From Pseudolabrys taiwanensis (GTDB lineage Bacteria > Pseudomonadota > Alphaproteobacteria > Rhizobiales > Xanthobacteraceae), in assembly GCF_003367395.1 (NCBI RefSeq), contig NZ_CP031417.1, forward strand, positions 5,357,501-5,421,500: DNA of 64,000 nucleotides, given 5' to 3'. Below the pieces are notes generated by a model. That model saw only the letters and a list, made by a program, of their open reading frames with translations. It was not told the DNA's origin and made no database searches. The position numbers were made by a program, and so were the translations under genes. This document shows, one piece after another, positions 46,516 through 56,175 of the stretch (the first letter of the stretch is position 1; the number at the start of each line of letters is the position of its first letter).

Positions 46516-46544
46516 TTGACCCGAAGATATGACCTTACTATAAC
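46516..46544 (+). promoter_or_regulatory. Promoter of the ilvB leader
   Basis: TTGACC (46516-46521), a 17-base spacer, then TATAAC (46539-46544): one mismatch to each consensus hexamer. A start near 46551 would place the leader peptide ATG about 20 bases into the transcript. Best promoter match I found in the window. Confidence 0.8.
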
Positions 46545-46570
46545 GCGCAATGAAAATGCGGCGAGGAACT

Positions 46571-46627
46571 ATGTTGCGCAATATTCTTATCGTAGTAGCG
46601 GTTCGGACGCCCCTGGCAATGGCCTGA
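46571..46627 (+). CDS. ilvB leader peptide (attenuator peptide)
   Basis: An 18-residue frame, MLRNILIVVAVRTPLAMA, preceded by GAGGAAC. Eight of its 18 residues are Leu, Ile or Val, including the consecutive run ILIVVAV. This is the signature of branched-chain amino-acid attenuation: when charged tRNAs are scarce the ribosome stalls in this run, so that the terminator at 46656 does not form and ilvB is expressed. The leader lies between a near-consensus promoter and that terminator. An ATG at 46550 in the same frame is too close to the predicted transcript start. Confidence 0.83.
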   Translation: MLRNILIVVAVRTPLAMA

Positions 46628-46655
46628 GAAGGTCAGCAGGGAAGCGTCCGGACAT

Positions 46656-46676
46656 GGCCCTTTACGGGCCTTTTTT
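46656..46676 (+). terminator. ilvB attenuator terminator
   Basis: GGCCC-TTTAC-GGGCC followed by TTTTTT, 28 bases after the leader peptide stop and 41 bases before the ilvB start. It is the terminator half of the attenuator. The competing antiterminator must involve the region 46605-46655 (GGTCAGCAGGGAAGCGTCC), but I cannot define the pairing by eye. Confidence 0.85.
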
Positions 46677-46716
46677 ATTGCCGCCGCGATACGGGACGAT
46701 CGGAAGGACGAGGACG

Positions 46717-48477
46717 ATGACAAAGGAAATGACCGGCGCCGAAATGGTCATCCAGGCGATGGCCGATCAGGGCGTGCAGCACCTGTTCGGCTACCCGGGC
46801 GGCGCGGTGCTGCCGATCTACGACGCGCTGTTCGCGCAGGACAAAGTCAAGCACATCCTCGTCCGCCACGAGCAGGGCGCCGTGCATGCGGCCGAAGGCT
46901 ATGCGCGCTCGACCGGCAAGGTCGGCTGCGTGCTGGTCACCTCCGGCCCCGGCGCGACCAATGCGGTCACCGGTCTCACCGACGCGCTGATGGACTCGAT
47001 CCCGATCGTCTGCATCACCGGCCAGGTGCCGACGCATCTCATCGGCAACGATGCGTTCCAGGAAGCCGACACCGTCGGCATCACGCGCCCGTGCACCAAG
47101 CACAATTACCTGGTCAAGCGCATCGAAGACCTGCCGCGCATCCTGCACGAGGCCTTTCATATCGCCGCGAGCGGCCGTCCAGGTCCCGTCGTCATCGATA
47201 TTCCGAAGGACGTGCAGTTCGCCAAAGGCACCTACGCCAAGCCGAAGGATTTCCCGCACACCGGCTACAAGCCGCCGGTGAAAGGCGACCTCGGCCGCAT
47301 CAAGGAAGCGGTCGAGTTGATGGCGCACGCCAAGCGCCCGGTGTTCTATACCGGCGGCGGCGTCATCAATTCCGGCAAGGTCGCCAGCGATCTCCTGCGC
47401 GAACTGGTGAAGCTCACCGGCTTCCCGATCACCTCGACGCTGATGGGCCTCGGCGCCTATCCGGCAGCCGATCCGCAGTGGCTCGGCATGCTGGGCATGC
47501 ACGGTACGCTCGAGGCGAACATGGTCATGCACGATTGCGACGTGATGATCTGCGTCGGCGCGCGCTTCGACGATCGTATTACGGGCCGGCTGGATGCTTT
47601 CTCCCCCGGCTCGAAGAAGATCCATATCGATATCGATCCGTCGTCGATCAACAAGAACGTCAAGGCCGACATTCCGATCATCGGCGACTGCGCGCACGTC
47701 CTGGAAGACATGGTGCGGCTGTGGCGCACCGGCGCGAAGCAGGTCGACAAGAAAGTGCTGTCGATGTGGTGGACGCAGATCGACAAGTGGCGCGCACGCA
47801 AGTCGCTCGCCTACCGGCCGTCAAACGAGGTGATCAAGCCGCAATACGCTATCCAGCGGCTGTTCGAGCTAACCAAGGATCGCGACACCTACATCACGAC
47901 CGAAGTCGGTCAGCATCAGATGTGGGCGGCGCAGTTCTATCACTTCCAGGAGCCGAACCGCTGGATGACGTCGGGCGGCCTCGGCACCATGGGCTATGGT
48001 CTGCCGGCTTCGGTCGGCGTGCAGCTTGCGCATCCGAAGTCGCTGGTCATCGACATTGCCGGCGAAGCCTCGGTGCAGATGACGATGCAGGAGTTGTCGA
48101 CGGCGGTGCAATACCGCCTGCCGATCAAGATCTTCATCCTCAACAACGGCTACATGGGCATGGTGCGGCAGTGGCAGGAATTGCTGCATGGCGGGCGTTA
48201 TTCGGAAAGCTATTCCGAGGCGCTGCCGGACTTCGTCAAGCTGGCCGACGCCATGCATGCGGTCGGCATCCGTTGCGAGAAGCCGGGCGACCTCGACCAT
48301 GCGATCAAGGAAATGATCGATGTCGACCGGCCGGTGCTGTTCGACTGCATCGTCGATCCGGCCGAGAACTGCTTCCCGATGATTCCGTCGGGTCGCGCGC
48401 ACAACGAAATGCTGCTCGGTGATGCCGGCGTCGCGCTCGAAGACGCGATTACCGAAGAAGGCAAGATGCTGGTGTAG
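46717..48477 (+). CDS. ilvB: Acetolactate synthase large (catalytic) subunit
   Basis: A 586-residue ThDP enzyme. FGYPGGAVLPIYDAL with the following RHEQGA (catalytic Glu) forms the PYR domain. The central FAD domain is about 190-360. The PP domain has the Mg-ThDP motif at GEASVQMTMQELSTAVQYRL followed by PIKIFILNNGYMGMVRQWQ. It condenses two pyruvates to acetolactate, or pyruvate with 2-oxobutyrate, at the head of Val/Leu/Ile synthesis. Preceded by AGGACG ribosome binding sites and controlled by the attenuator upstream. ilvN follows 208 bases on. Confidence 0.97.
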   Translation: MTKEMTGAEMVIQAMADQGVQHLFGYPGGAVLPIYDALFAQDKVKHILVRHEQGAVHAAEGYARSTGKVGCVLVTSGPGATNAVTGLTDALMDSIPIVCITGQVPTHLIGNDAFQEADTVGITRPCTKHNYLVKRIEDLPRILHEAFHIAASGRPGPVVIDIPKDVQFAKGTYAKPKDFPHTGYKPPVKGDLGRIKEAVELMAHAKRPVFYTGGGVINSGKVASDLLRELVKLTGFPITSTLMGLGAYPAADPQWLGMLGMHGTLEANMVMHDCDVMICVGARFDDRITGRLDAFSPGSKKIHIDIDPSSINKNVKADIPIIGDCAHVLEDMVRLWRTGAKQVDKKVLSMWWTQIDKWRARKSLAYRPSNEVIKPQYAIQRLFELTKDRDTYITTEVGQHQMWAAQFYHFQEPNRWMTSGGLGTMGYGLPASVGVQLAHPKSLVIDIAGEASVQMTMQELSTAVQYRLPIKIFILNNGYMGMVRQWQELLHGGRYSESYSEALPDFVKLADAMHAVGIRCEKPGDLDHAIKEMIDVDRPVLFDCIVDPAENCFPMIPSGRAHNEMLLGDAGVALEDAITEEGKMLV

Positions 48478-48635
48478 ACGCTGTGTGAACGTTGATGTGA
48501 CCCCACACTCGGCGTCATGCGCGGGCATAGCCCGTCGGAAGACGGACGTGAACGCCCTTACGCCCCGCGCATCAATGATGAAGAACGACGAATTAAGGCC
48601 TTAGGTAAGGCTGTCTTAGCGGAAATGCCTCATGG

Positions 48636-48658
48636 ATTGCCGGGTCAAGCCCGGCAAT
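48636..48658. repeat. Palindromic repeat between ilvB and ilvN
   Basis: ATTGCCGGG-TCAAG-CCCGGCAAT, a perfect 9-bp hairpin within the 208-base ilvB-ilvN gap, 28 bases before the ilvN start. It is related to the CATGGCCGGG family. It may reduce read-through from ilvB to ilvN. Confidence 0.65.
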
Positions 48659-48685
48659 GACGGGCCTTGGAATCGGATCATACTC

Positions 48686-49234
48686 ATGAACGCTCCGACG
48701 ACGACCTCTCACTACCCCACCGCGCCGACGGCGCAGAAGCCGGAGAGCCATACGCTCTCGGTGCTGGTCGACAACGAACCGGGCGTGCTCGCGCGCGTGA
48801 TCGGGCTGTTCTCGGGCCGCGGCTACAACATCGAGTCGCTCACGGTGTCGGAGACCGAGCATCAGAAGCACTTGTCGCTTATTACCATCGTCACCACGGG
48901 CACGCCGATGGTGATCGAGCAGATCAAGAACCAGCTCGAGCGCCTGGTGCCGATCCATCGCGTGGTCGATATGACGCTCAACGGCACGTCGATCGAGCGC
49001 GAGCTCGCCATGGTCAAGGTGCGCGGCAAGGGCGACAACCGCGTCGAGGCGCTGCGCCTCGCCGATGCGTTCCGTGCGCGCGTCATCGACGCCACGACCG
49101 AGAGCTTCGTGTTCGAGATCACCGGCAAGAGCGACAAGATCGAGCAGTTCATCGAACTGATGCTGCCGCTCGGCCTCGTCGAGGTGGCGCGCACCGGCAT
49201 CGCCGCGATCAAGCGGGGCCCGGACGGGTTGTAA
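48686..49234 (+). CDS. ilvN: Acetolactate synthase small (regulatory) subunit
   Basis: A 182-residue protein with an N-terminal ACT domain (HTLSVLVDNEPGVLARVIGL, FSGRGYNIESLTVS) that binds valine for feedback control, and the usual C-terminal domain (RNxxx region MVKVRGKGDNRVEALRLADA). I start at ATG 48686 by family comparison; the frame is open further up through the palindrome. It activates and regulates the IlvB catalytic subunit. Its stop is followed immediately by the LysE-type gene. Confidence 0.95.
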   Translation: MNAPTTTSHYPTAPTAQKPESHTLSVLVDNEPGVLARVIGLFSGRGYNIESLTVSETEHQKHLSLITIVTTGTPMVIEQIKNQLERLVPIHRVVDMTLNGTSIERELAMVKVRGKGDNRVEALRLADAFRARVIDATTESFVFEITGKSDKIEQFIELMLPLGLVEVARTGIAAIKRGPDGL

Positions 49235-49831
49235 ATGCCTTATGACCTTTTCGTCGCGCTGGTCGTTTTCGCCTTCGTCATGGCGATGACGCCCGGGCCG
49301 AACAACATCATGCTGACGGCCTCGGGCGTGAACTTCGGTTTCGCCCGCACGGTGCCGCACATGAGCGGCGTGACGATCGGTTTCCTCATCCTCGTTGCGG
49401 CCTGCGCGGCCGGGCTCGGGCTCGTGTTTACGGCGGTGCCGGTGCTTCAGATCGTGCTGAAGGTCGCGGGCGGCGCTTACATGCTGTGGCTCGCCTGGAA
49501 GGTGGCGAATGCCAAGCCATCCGATCGCGACGCCGAAACGGCGGGTGAGCCCTTGACCTTCCTGCAAGCGGCCGCCTTTCAGTGGGTGAACCCGAAGGGC
49601 GTGCTCGCCGCGCTGAGCGGCATCGCGCTGTTCATGCGGCCGGATCACGCATTGACCGATTTCGCCATCATGGCGACGGTGTACGGCGTCGCCACCTTGG
49701 CCTCTGTGACGGTCTGGACGGGCTTTGGTGTTGCGCTGCGAAAGCTGCTCGGCAATCCGCGCCACGCGCGCATCTTCAACATCGCCATGGGGCTGCTGCT
49801 GGTCGCCAGCATCGTGCCCATGGTCACGTGA
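49235..49831 (+). CDS. LysE/RhtB family amino-acid exporter
   Basis: A 198-residue membrane protein with about six helices. The N-terminal MAMTPGPNNIMLTASG is the LysE/RhtB signature, then the basic loop FGFARTVPHMSG and the MLWLAWKVANA segment. The family exports amino acids such as lysine, threonine, homoserine or leucine. It abuts ilvN directly (TAA followed by ATG), so it is co-transcribed with acetolactate synthase; relief of branched-chain amino-acid overflow is an attractive guess but not proven. Confidence 0.87.
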   Translation: MPYDLFVALVVFAFVMAMTPGPNNIMLTASGVNFGFARTVPHMSGVTIGFLILVAACAAGLGLVFTAVPVLQIVLKVAGGAYMLWLAWKVANAKPSDRDAETAGEPLTFLQAAAFQWVNPKGVLAALSGIALFMRPDHALTDFAIMATVYGVATLASVTVWTGFGVALRKLLGNPRHARIFNIAMGLLLVASIVPMVT

Positions 49832-49840
49832 GAATCCGCC

Positions 49841-50068
49841 ATGGGACTGACGCTGCTCGCCATTCCGTTCATCCTCCTCGGTATATTCGTGCGCCCTTAC
49901 GCCGAGGGCGCGGAGCGCTGCTTCAAGATCGAGCTTTTGAGCAAATCCGCCTACTGCTTCGAGCAGGCCTCCTACATGCCGGAGATCGTCAAATACGGCT
50001 GCATGGCGGTGGGGCTGGCGCTGATCTATGCCGGGCGGCGGCAGATCAAGCAGGCGCGCGGGGAGTAG
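49841..50068 (+). CDS. Small two-helix membrane protein of unknown function
   Basis: A 75-residue protein: hydrophobic helix at about 2-17 (LTLLAIPFILLGIFV), a middle polar loop with two cysteines (ERCFKIELLSKSAYCFEQ), a second helix at about 52-65 and a basic C-terminus (RRQIKQARGE). It starts 9 bases after the exporter gene and probably belongs to the same operon. The paired cysteines, likely periplasmic, could form a disulfide. No family recognised. Confidence 0.65.
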   Translation: MGLTLLAIPFILLGIFVRPYAEGAERCFKIELLSKSAYCFEQASYMPEIVKYGCMAVGLALIYAGRRQIKQARGE

Positions 50069-50156
50069 GAATGCGGCCGAGGGGCTTGCCCCCGCTCCCG
50101 GAGCAACTTAGAAGCACCGCAGCGCCAGGGCAATTTTTCAAGTAAACATGGGCTGA

Positions 50157-51193
<1,037 letters not shown>

Positions 51194-51194
<1 letters not shown>

Positions 51195-51574
51195 TGTCTG
51201 TGCTGCGCATTGCAGCCTTTGCAGCGGCCGCCCTCACCGGGGCGGCCGTTTGCGCATCGGCACAGGAGCAAAGCGCCCCCGAGCCGGGATGTGACGGCTC
51301 GACCTACGAGATGGTCGAGTGCCTGAAGGGCAAGACGGCGCAGTGGGACAAGCGTCTGAACGCGGCCTACAAGAGCGCGCTCGATGCCGCGCAAGGCAAG
51401 CAGCGTGAGCAACTCCGCACGGCGCAGCGGCTGTGGCTGCAATACCGCGATGCCAATTGCCTTTATTACGGTTTGGGCGAGGGCACGATCGCCCGCATCG
51501 AGGCCGGCGATTGCATGCTGCGGATGACCAAGTCCCGCGCGCTGGAGCTCGAGGGCAAGGACGAGGGCAACTGA
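51194..51574 (+). CDS. LprI-like lysozyme-inhibitor-type exported protein (DUF1311)
   Basis: A 126-residue protein. Residues 1-25 form a signal peptide ending ASAQ. The mature part has DGSTYEMVECLKGKTAQWDK, then LNAAYKSALDAAQGKQREQL and LRTAQRLWLQYRDANC, the LprI/DUF1311 pattern with four conserved cysteines (positions about 35, 46, 92 and 110). Such proteins are periplasmic; one member inhibits lysozyme. Its ATG overlaps the ilvC stop (TGATG), so it is translationally coupled to ilvC for no obvious reason. Confidence 0.83.
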
Positions 51575-51584
51575 GATCCGTCAG

Positions 51585-51603
51585 GCCCGGCACATGACCG
51601 GGC
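51585..51603. repeat. Short palindrome between LprI-like and OpuB-like genes
   Basis: GCCCGG-CACATGA-CCGGGC (51585-51603), a member of the CATGGCCGGG/GCCCGG palindrome family, lying between the two convergent genes. Possible weak terminator. Confidence 0.5.
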
Positions 51604-51615
51604 ATAAGGCCGACG

Positions 51616-53190
51616 CTAGCGGCTGGTGCGCCGCGTCTCAATTCTTTGCCACAGCGCCTGCGCCACATCTTCCGCCGTCGTGCCGCCATTCGAGGCCTCG
51701 GCATTCGCCTTGCGCATCGTCTCGACATCGATGGCGCCGATGAGCGGCTTCAACGCAGCGATCAGCTTCCGGTCATTCGCGCGCTTGGGCGACAGCAGCA
51801 GGATCGCGTCATACGGCGGGATGACGTGCTTGACGTCCTCGAGCACAACGAGGTCATTGGTCGCGACCCGGCCGTCGCTGGTGTAGGCGGAAATCACGTC
51901 GGCCTCGCCGGCGGCGATCGCCGGATACATGAACTCGGCCTGCAGCGCGAGGCGTGAGCGGAAGCTCAGGCCGTAGGTCTCCCGCAACGCCTTCCATTCC
52001 GGGCGGCCGAAGAATTCGTAGTCGCTGGCGATCGTGAGGTTGCCGGCATGGGCGGCGAGATCGGCGATGGTGCGAATGCCGAGTTGTTCCGCTTTGTCGC
52101 GGCGCATCGCCAGGGCATAGGCGTTCTCAAAGCCGAGGTTGCCGAGCAGACGCACGCCATAGGTCGCTTTCAGCCACTGCCGCAGGGCATCCAAGACTTT
52201 GCCGCGCGAGGGAACATCGTCGCGGTGCATGCGATTGGTCCAGATCGTGCCGGAGTAGTCGACGGCGACGTCGATCTCGTTGTTCGCCAGCGCGTCGAAC
52301 AACACATTGGAGCCCAATCCCTGCCGCGTTTCGGCGGAGAGGCCGGCCGCCGCGAGGCGCTGGTCGATGAGCGCGGCGAGCACGTATTGCTCGGTGAACG
52401 TCTTGGCGCCGACGACGTAAGTCGCATGCGGCCGTGCGTAGCCGGGAAGGAGGGCCGCGACTGTCAGCGCGACGAGGCCGGCCGCACCGCCGAGGATGGG
52501 CAAAACCATGCGCCGCCCGGCGCCGAACTGGATGAGCGCAAGAAGCTGGTCGACCGCGAGCGCCAGCACGGCGGCCGCGACGCAGCCGAACACGACGAAC
52601 ACCCAGTTCTGCGTTTGCAGGCCGGTGAAGATGTAATTGCCGAGGCTCGTCTGGCCGATCGGCGTCGACAGCGTCGCGGTGCCGATGACCCACACGGCGG
52701 CGGTGCGGATGCCGGCCATGATCACCGGCAGCGCCAGCGGCAATTCGATCTCGCTCAAGATCCGGCGCGGACTCATACCGATCACCCGCGCGGCCTCGCG
52801 GTAACGCGGGTCGAGCCCCTGCAGGCCCGTCACCGTATTCCGCAGAACCGGCAGCATTGCGTAAAGCGCTAGCGCCAGGACCGAGGGCAGAAAGCCCAGG
52901 GCCGAGAAACCGAGGCCAAACACCCGCTCGGCGAGCGCCGAGAGCGCGAGCAGCACGGGATAGAACAGCGCCAGCAAAGCGAGGCCGGGGATGGTCTGTA
53001 CCACGCTCGCAACGGCGAGCAGCACGCCACGCAAAAGCGGTCGACGGATCGACAGGAAGGCCAGCGGCAGACTGACGGCAAGGCCAAGGGCGAGCGCGGT
53101 GACGCTTACGAGTACATGGCCGCCCAGATAGTCGGGCAGCCGTGCAAGCGCCTCCGCAAGGCGAGGGTCGAGGTTCATTGCGTCCATCAT
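51616..53190 (-). CDS. Osmoprotectant (OpuB/ProWX-type) ABC permease fused to its substrate-binding domain
   Basis: A 524-residue fusion. Residues about 10-215 are a MetI-like permease with about six helices and the EAA loop YREAARVIGMSPRRILSEIELP. After a further membrane helix (about 235-255) comes an OpuBC/ProX-type binding domain: VVGAKTFTEQYVLAALIDQR, GLGSNVLFDALANNEIDVAV, YSGTIWTNRM. Such proteins take up glycine betaine, choline or related solutes. No ATPase gene of the usual OpuBA (CBS) type lies nearby. I start at ATG 53190; a long upstream open frame overlaps the divergent ATPase gene and is spurious. Confidence 0.87.
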   Translation of the reverse strand: MMDAMNLDPRLAEALARLPDYLGGHVLVSVTALALGLAVSLPLAFLSIRRPLLRGVLLAVASVVQTIPGLALLALFYPVLLALSALAERVFGLGFSALGFLPSVLALALYAMLPVLRNTVTGLQGLDPRYREAARVIGMSPRRILSEIELPLALPVIMAGIRTAAVWVIGTATLSTPIGQTSLGNYIFTGLQTQNWVFVVFGCVAAAVLALAVDQLLALIQFGAGRRMVLPILGGAAGLVALTVAALLPGYARPHATYVVGAKTFTEQYVLAALIDQRLAAAGLSAETRQGLGSNVLFDALANNEIDVAVDYSGTIWTNRMHRDDVPSRGKVLDALRQWLKATYGVRLLGNLGFENAYALAMRRDKAEQLGIRTIADLAAHAGNLTIASDYEFFGRPEWKALRETYGLSFRSRLALQAEFMYPAIAAGEADVISAYTSDGRVATNDLVVLEDVKHVIPPYDAILLLSPKRANDRKLIAALKPLIGAIDVETMRKANAEASNGGTTAEDVAQALWQRIETRRTSR

Positions 53191-53253
53191 GACCGGGTTT
53201 GCAACGAGCGAGCAAGCCGCTAGGTTGCCCGCGTCACGGGAGTTCGGTCGGGA

Positions 53254-54075
53254 ATGGTGAGCCAGACGACAAGCGGCGCAGCGGCTGTCGCATTGAACGA
53301 GGTCGACGTCGCTTTCCGCCTGGCGCAAGGCGGCACCTATCGCGCGGTCGAGCGTGCGACGCTCACGGTGGCCGATGGCGAGTTCGTCGCCATTGTCGGC
53401 CCGACCGGGTGCGGCAAGTCGACGCTTCTCAACATCGCCGCCGGCTTGCTGACGCCCTTCGCCGGGCAGGTGGAAGTGTTCGGCGCGTCGCTGTCCGGCC
53501 TCAACCATCAGGCCGGCTATCTCTTCCAGGCCGATGCGCTGTTCCCTTGGAAGACCGCGCTCGAGAATGTCGCCATCGGGCCCGAAACCGCCGGCACGCC
53601 CGCGAGCGAGGCGAGGCCGCGCGCGCGCGAGTGGCTCAAGCGCGTCGGGCTGGGCGCTTTCGCCGACCGTTATCCGCACATGCTCTCGGGCGGCCAGCGC
53701 AAGCGCGTCGGTCTGGCGCAAGTGCTGATCCGCGATCCCAAGATCCTGCTGATGGACGAGCCGTTCGGCCCGCTCGATGCCCAGACGCGGCAGATCATGG
53801 GCAACCTGCTGCTCGATCTCTGGAGCGCCGACCGCAAGGCGGTTCTGTTCGTCACGCACGATCTGGAGGAGGCGATCGCTTTGTCCGACCGGGTGGTGAT
53901 CATGTCGGCGGGGCCGTCGGCACGGATCATCGGCGACTGGCGCGTGACGCTGCCGCGCCCGCGCGATATCTCCGAAATCAAGCTCGACCCCGCCTTCCAC
54001 CAATTGCACCGCGACATCTGGCACACGCTGAAGGCCGAGGTCGTGAAGGGCTACGCGCAGACGGAGGGGGCGTGA
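53254..54075 (+). CDS. NitT/TauT-type ABC importer ATP-binding protein
   Basis: A 273-residue ABC ATPase. Walker A GPTGCGKST at 49-57, Q-loop near 92 (FQADALFPW), signature LSGGQRK at 144-150, Walker B ILLMDEP at 164-170 and switch His in VTHDLEEA. The SsuB/TauB/NrtD subgroup fits its neighbours. Its stop nearly abuts the permease ATG (two bases apart), and the receptor gene follows, so this is a complete importer operon. Divergent from the OpuB-type fusion, whose start lies 63 bases away. Confidence 0.93.
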   Translation: MVSQTTSGAAAVALNEVDVAFRLAQGGTYRAVERATLTVADGEFVAIVGPTGCGKSTLLNIAAGLLTPFAGQVEVFGASLSGLNHQAGYLFQADALFPWKTALENVAIGPETAGTPASEARPRAREWLKRVGLGAFADRYPHMLSGGQRKRVGLAQVLIRDPKILLMDEPFGPLDAQTRQIMGNLLLDLWSADRKAVLFVTHDLEEAIALSDRVVIMSAGPSARIIGDWRVTLPRPRDISEIKLDPAFHQLHRDIWHTLKAEVVKGYAQTEGA

Positions 54076-54077
54076 TC

Positions 54078-54866
54078 ATGTCGCGGCTGACGCTTCTCGT
54101 TCTTCAAATCCTCGTCGCCGTCGTCACCGTCGCGCTGTGGCACGGGCTCACCACCTATCCGATCTTCGGCAAGATCCTGTTGCCGCCGTTCTTCTTCTCG
54201 ACGCCGGTCGACGTCGCCAAACAGGTCGTCGACTGGTTCGTCTCCGGCGTGATCTGGAAGCATCTCTGGGTCACGTTGAGCGAGTCGATCCTTGCCTTCG
54301 TGCTGGGTTCGATCGGCGGCGTGCTGGTCGGCTTCTGGTTCGCCCGCCAGCCAAGGACGGCCGCCGTGTTCGATCCTTATGTGAAGATGGTCAACGCGCT
54401 GCCGCGCGTCGTACTCGCGCCGATCTTCACGCTCTGGTTCGGCCTCGGCATCTGGTCGAAGGTCGCGCTCGGCATCACGCTGGTGTTCTTCATCGTGTTC
54501 TTCAACGTCTATCAAGGCGTCAAGGAAGTGAGCCCGACCGTGCTCGCCAACGGCCGCATGCTCGGCATGAACGAGCGCCAGCTCATGCGTCATGTCTATT
54601 GGCCGTCGGCGATGTCCTGGATGTTCTCCTCGTTGCACACGTCGGTGGGCTTTGCCGTCGTCGGCGCGGTGGTGGGCGAATATCTCGGCGCCGCCGCCGG
54701 GCTCGGCTATCTGATCCAGCAGGCGGAAGGTGTGTTCGACGTCGCCGGCGTATTCGCCGGCATGTTCGTGCTCGCAGCCTTCGTGATCGTCATCGACCTC
54801 CTGGTGTCCGTCGTGGAGAAACGTCTCCTGGTCTGGCGGCCGGCGGTGGGCGAGGGCCGGGTCTAG
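54078..54866 (+). CDS. NitT/TauT-type ABC importer permease
   Basis: A 262-residue inner-membrane protein with about six helices and a MetI-like EAA region (VSPTVLANGRMLGMNERQLM then RHVYWPSA). It pairs with the ATPase at 53254 and the receptor at 54996. The substrate class (nitrate, sulfonates, cyanate, pyrimidines or aromatic acids) cannot be read from the sequence. I start at ATG 54078, about 9 bases after a GGAGGGGG; a GTG two codons earlier is possible. Confidence 0.92.
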   Translation: MSRLTLLVLQILVAVVTVALWHGLTTYPIFGKILLPPFFFSTPVDVAKQVVDWFVSGVIWKHLWVTLSESILAFVLGSIGGVLVGFWFARQPRTAAVFDPYVKMVNALPRVVLAPIFTLWFGLGIWSKVALGITLVFFIVFFNVYQGVKEVSPTVLANGRMLGMNERQLMRHVYWPSAMSWMFSSLHTSVGFAVVGAVVGEYLGAAAGLGYLIQQAEGVFDVAGVFAGMFVLAAFVIVIDLLVSVVEKRLLVWRPAVGEGRV

Positions 54867-54876
54867 CGTTGATCGT

Positions 54877-54902
54877 CATGGCCGGCACAAGGCCGGGCAT
54901 GG
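54877..54902. repeat. Short imperfect palindrome after the permease gene
   Basis: CATGGCCGG-N7-CCGGGCATG, another copy of the CATGGCCGGG palindrome family, lying in the 129-base gap between permease and receptor genes. It might lower or separate expression of the receptor. Confidence 0.5.
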
Positions 54903-54995
54903 CGGCGGAGACGCCTAGGCAGGGCCGGTACGCTGGCTTATCGTGCGCCCCGAAACGGCCCGGGGGCGAAGGCCGCATTTGAACGGAGGAAACGC

Positions 54996-56006
54996 ATGTC
55001 CCTGAAATTCATCCGGCGCACCATTGCCGCCGCCGCGGTGCTCGCGCTGTCGAGCGGCGCCGCGCTCGCGCAATCGAAGGTCACCCTGGCGGTCGGCGGC
55101 GGCGCCTGTCTGTGCTACCTGCCGACCATGCTGGCCAAGGCGCTCGGCGAGTACGAGAAGGCCGGCGTGAATGTCGAGGTCGTCGACTTCAAAGGCGGCT
55201 CGGAAGCCCTCAAGGCGGTGATCGGCGGTTCGGCCGACGTCGTGTCCGGCTACTTCGACCACTGCGTCAATCTCGCGGCCAAGGGCCAGCACCTCCAGGC
55301 CTTCGTGGTCTATGACCGCTTCCCCGGCCTCGCGCTCGTCGTTTCGCCCAAGCACACGGGCGACATCAAATCGGTGAAGGACCTCGCCAACAAGAAGGTG
55401 GGCGTCAGCGCGCCGGGCTCGTCGACGGACTTCTTCCTCAAATACATCCTGCGGAAGAATGGCGTCGATCCGAATTCCGTGGGCGTCATCGGCGTCGGTC
55501 TCGGCGCGACCGCCGTCGCCGCCATGGAGCAGGGGCAGATCGACGCCGCCGTCATGCTCGATCCCGCCATCACCGTTCTGCAAAACAAGAACAATGACCT
55601 GCGGATCCTGAGCGACACGCGCACGCAGCACGACACATTGGAAGTGTTCGGCGGCGAGTATCCGGGCGGGGCGCTCTATACCCGCGCCGACTGGATCGCC
55701 GGTCACGAGAAGGAAGTGCAGGCGATGACCAATGCGATCATCGCGACGCTCAAGTGGATCCACAGCCACACACCGGAGGAGATCGCCGCAAAGATGCCGC
55801 CGGAATATGTCGGCAAGGACAAGCCGGGCTACATCGCGGCGCTCAAGAACACGTTGCCAATGTATTCGGAAACCGGCCTGATGGACCCGAAGGGCGCGCA
55901 GGCGGTGCTGACGGTGTTCTCGCAATCGTCGCCGGACGTGGCCAAAGCCAATATCGACCTGTCCAAGACCTACACCAACAAGTACGTCGAGGCAGCGAAG
56001 AAGTAA
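54996..56006 (+). CDS. NitT/TauT-type periplasmic receptor
   Basis: A 336-residue receptor: signal peptide about 1-26 (ending GAALAQ), then KVTLAVGGGACLCYLPTMLA, in which a cysteine-containing loop replaces the usual WxxPP-type start, and KAGVNVEVVDFKGGSEALKA as in NMT1-like receptors. It completes the ATPase-permease-receptor operon. The TDFFLKYILRKNGVDPNSV helix is typical. Ligand unknown. Confidence 0.9.
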   Translation: MSLKFIRRTIAAAAVLALSSGAALAQSKVTLAVGGGACLCYLPTMLAKALGEYEKAGVNVEVVDFKGGSEALKAVIGGSADVVSGYFDHCVNLAAKGQHLQAFVVYDRFPGLALVVSPKHTGDIKSVKDLANKKVGVSAPGSSTDFFLKYILRKNGVDPNSVGVIGVGLGATAVAAMEQGQIDAAVMLDPAITVLQNKNNDLRILSDTRTQHDTLEVFGGEYPGGALYTRADWIAGHEKEVQAMTNAIIATLKWIHSHTPEEIAAKMPPEYVGKDKPGYIAALKNTLPMYSETGLMDPKGAQAVLTVFSQSSPDVAKANIDLSKTYTNKYVEAAKK

Positions 56007-56046
56007 GTAATTTAATCCCTCTCTGTGAGGGAAAGGCTGTATTGTT

Positions 56047-56154
56047 TAGGCCTCGTGGTCTGAGACGCGTCGCTTGCGACGGTTCTCACCATGAGGCCTA
56101 ACTTTTTCCCTCATCCTGAGGAGCCCGCGGAGCAGGCGTCTCGAAGGGTGAGGC
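56047..56154. repeat. Bradyrhizobium-type palindromic intergenic repeat
   Basis: Outer arms TAGGCCTC (56047-56054) and GAGGCCTA (56093-56100) enclose a further CTGAGACGCG...TTCTCACC core. A second unit, CCCTCATCCTGAGGAGCC with the CGTCTCGAAGGGTGAGG tail, follows at about 56108-56154. It fills the gap between the receptor and pdxY. Sequences of this form are abundant in Bradyrhizobium/Rhodopseudomonas relatives. Confidence 0.7.
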
Positions 56155-56175
56155 CATGGCAGTGCCCCGTCTGAA

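Noticed and set aside
53191..54024. Upstream extension of the OpuB-type fusion on the minus strand
   Set aside because: It would run antisense through the whole ABC ATPase gene; homology starts only near 53190.
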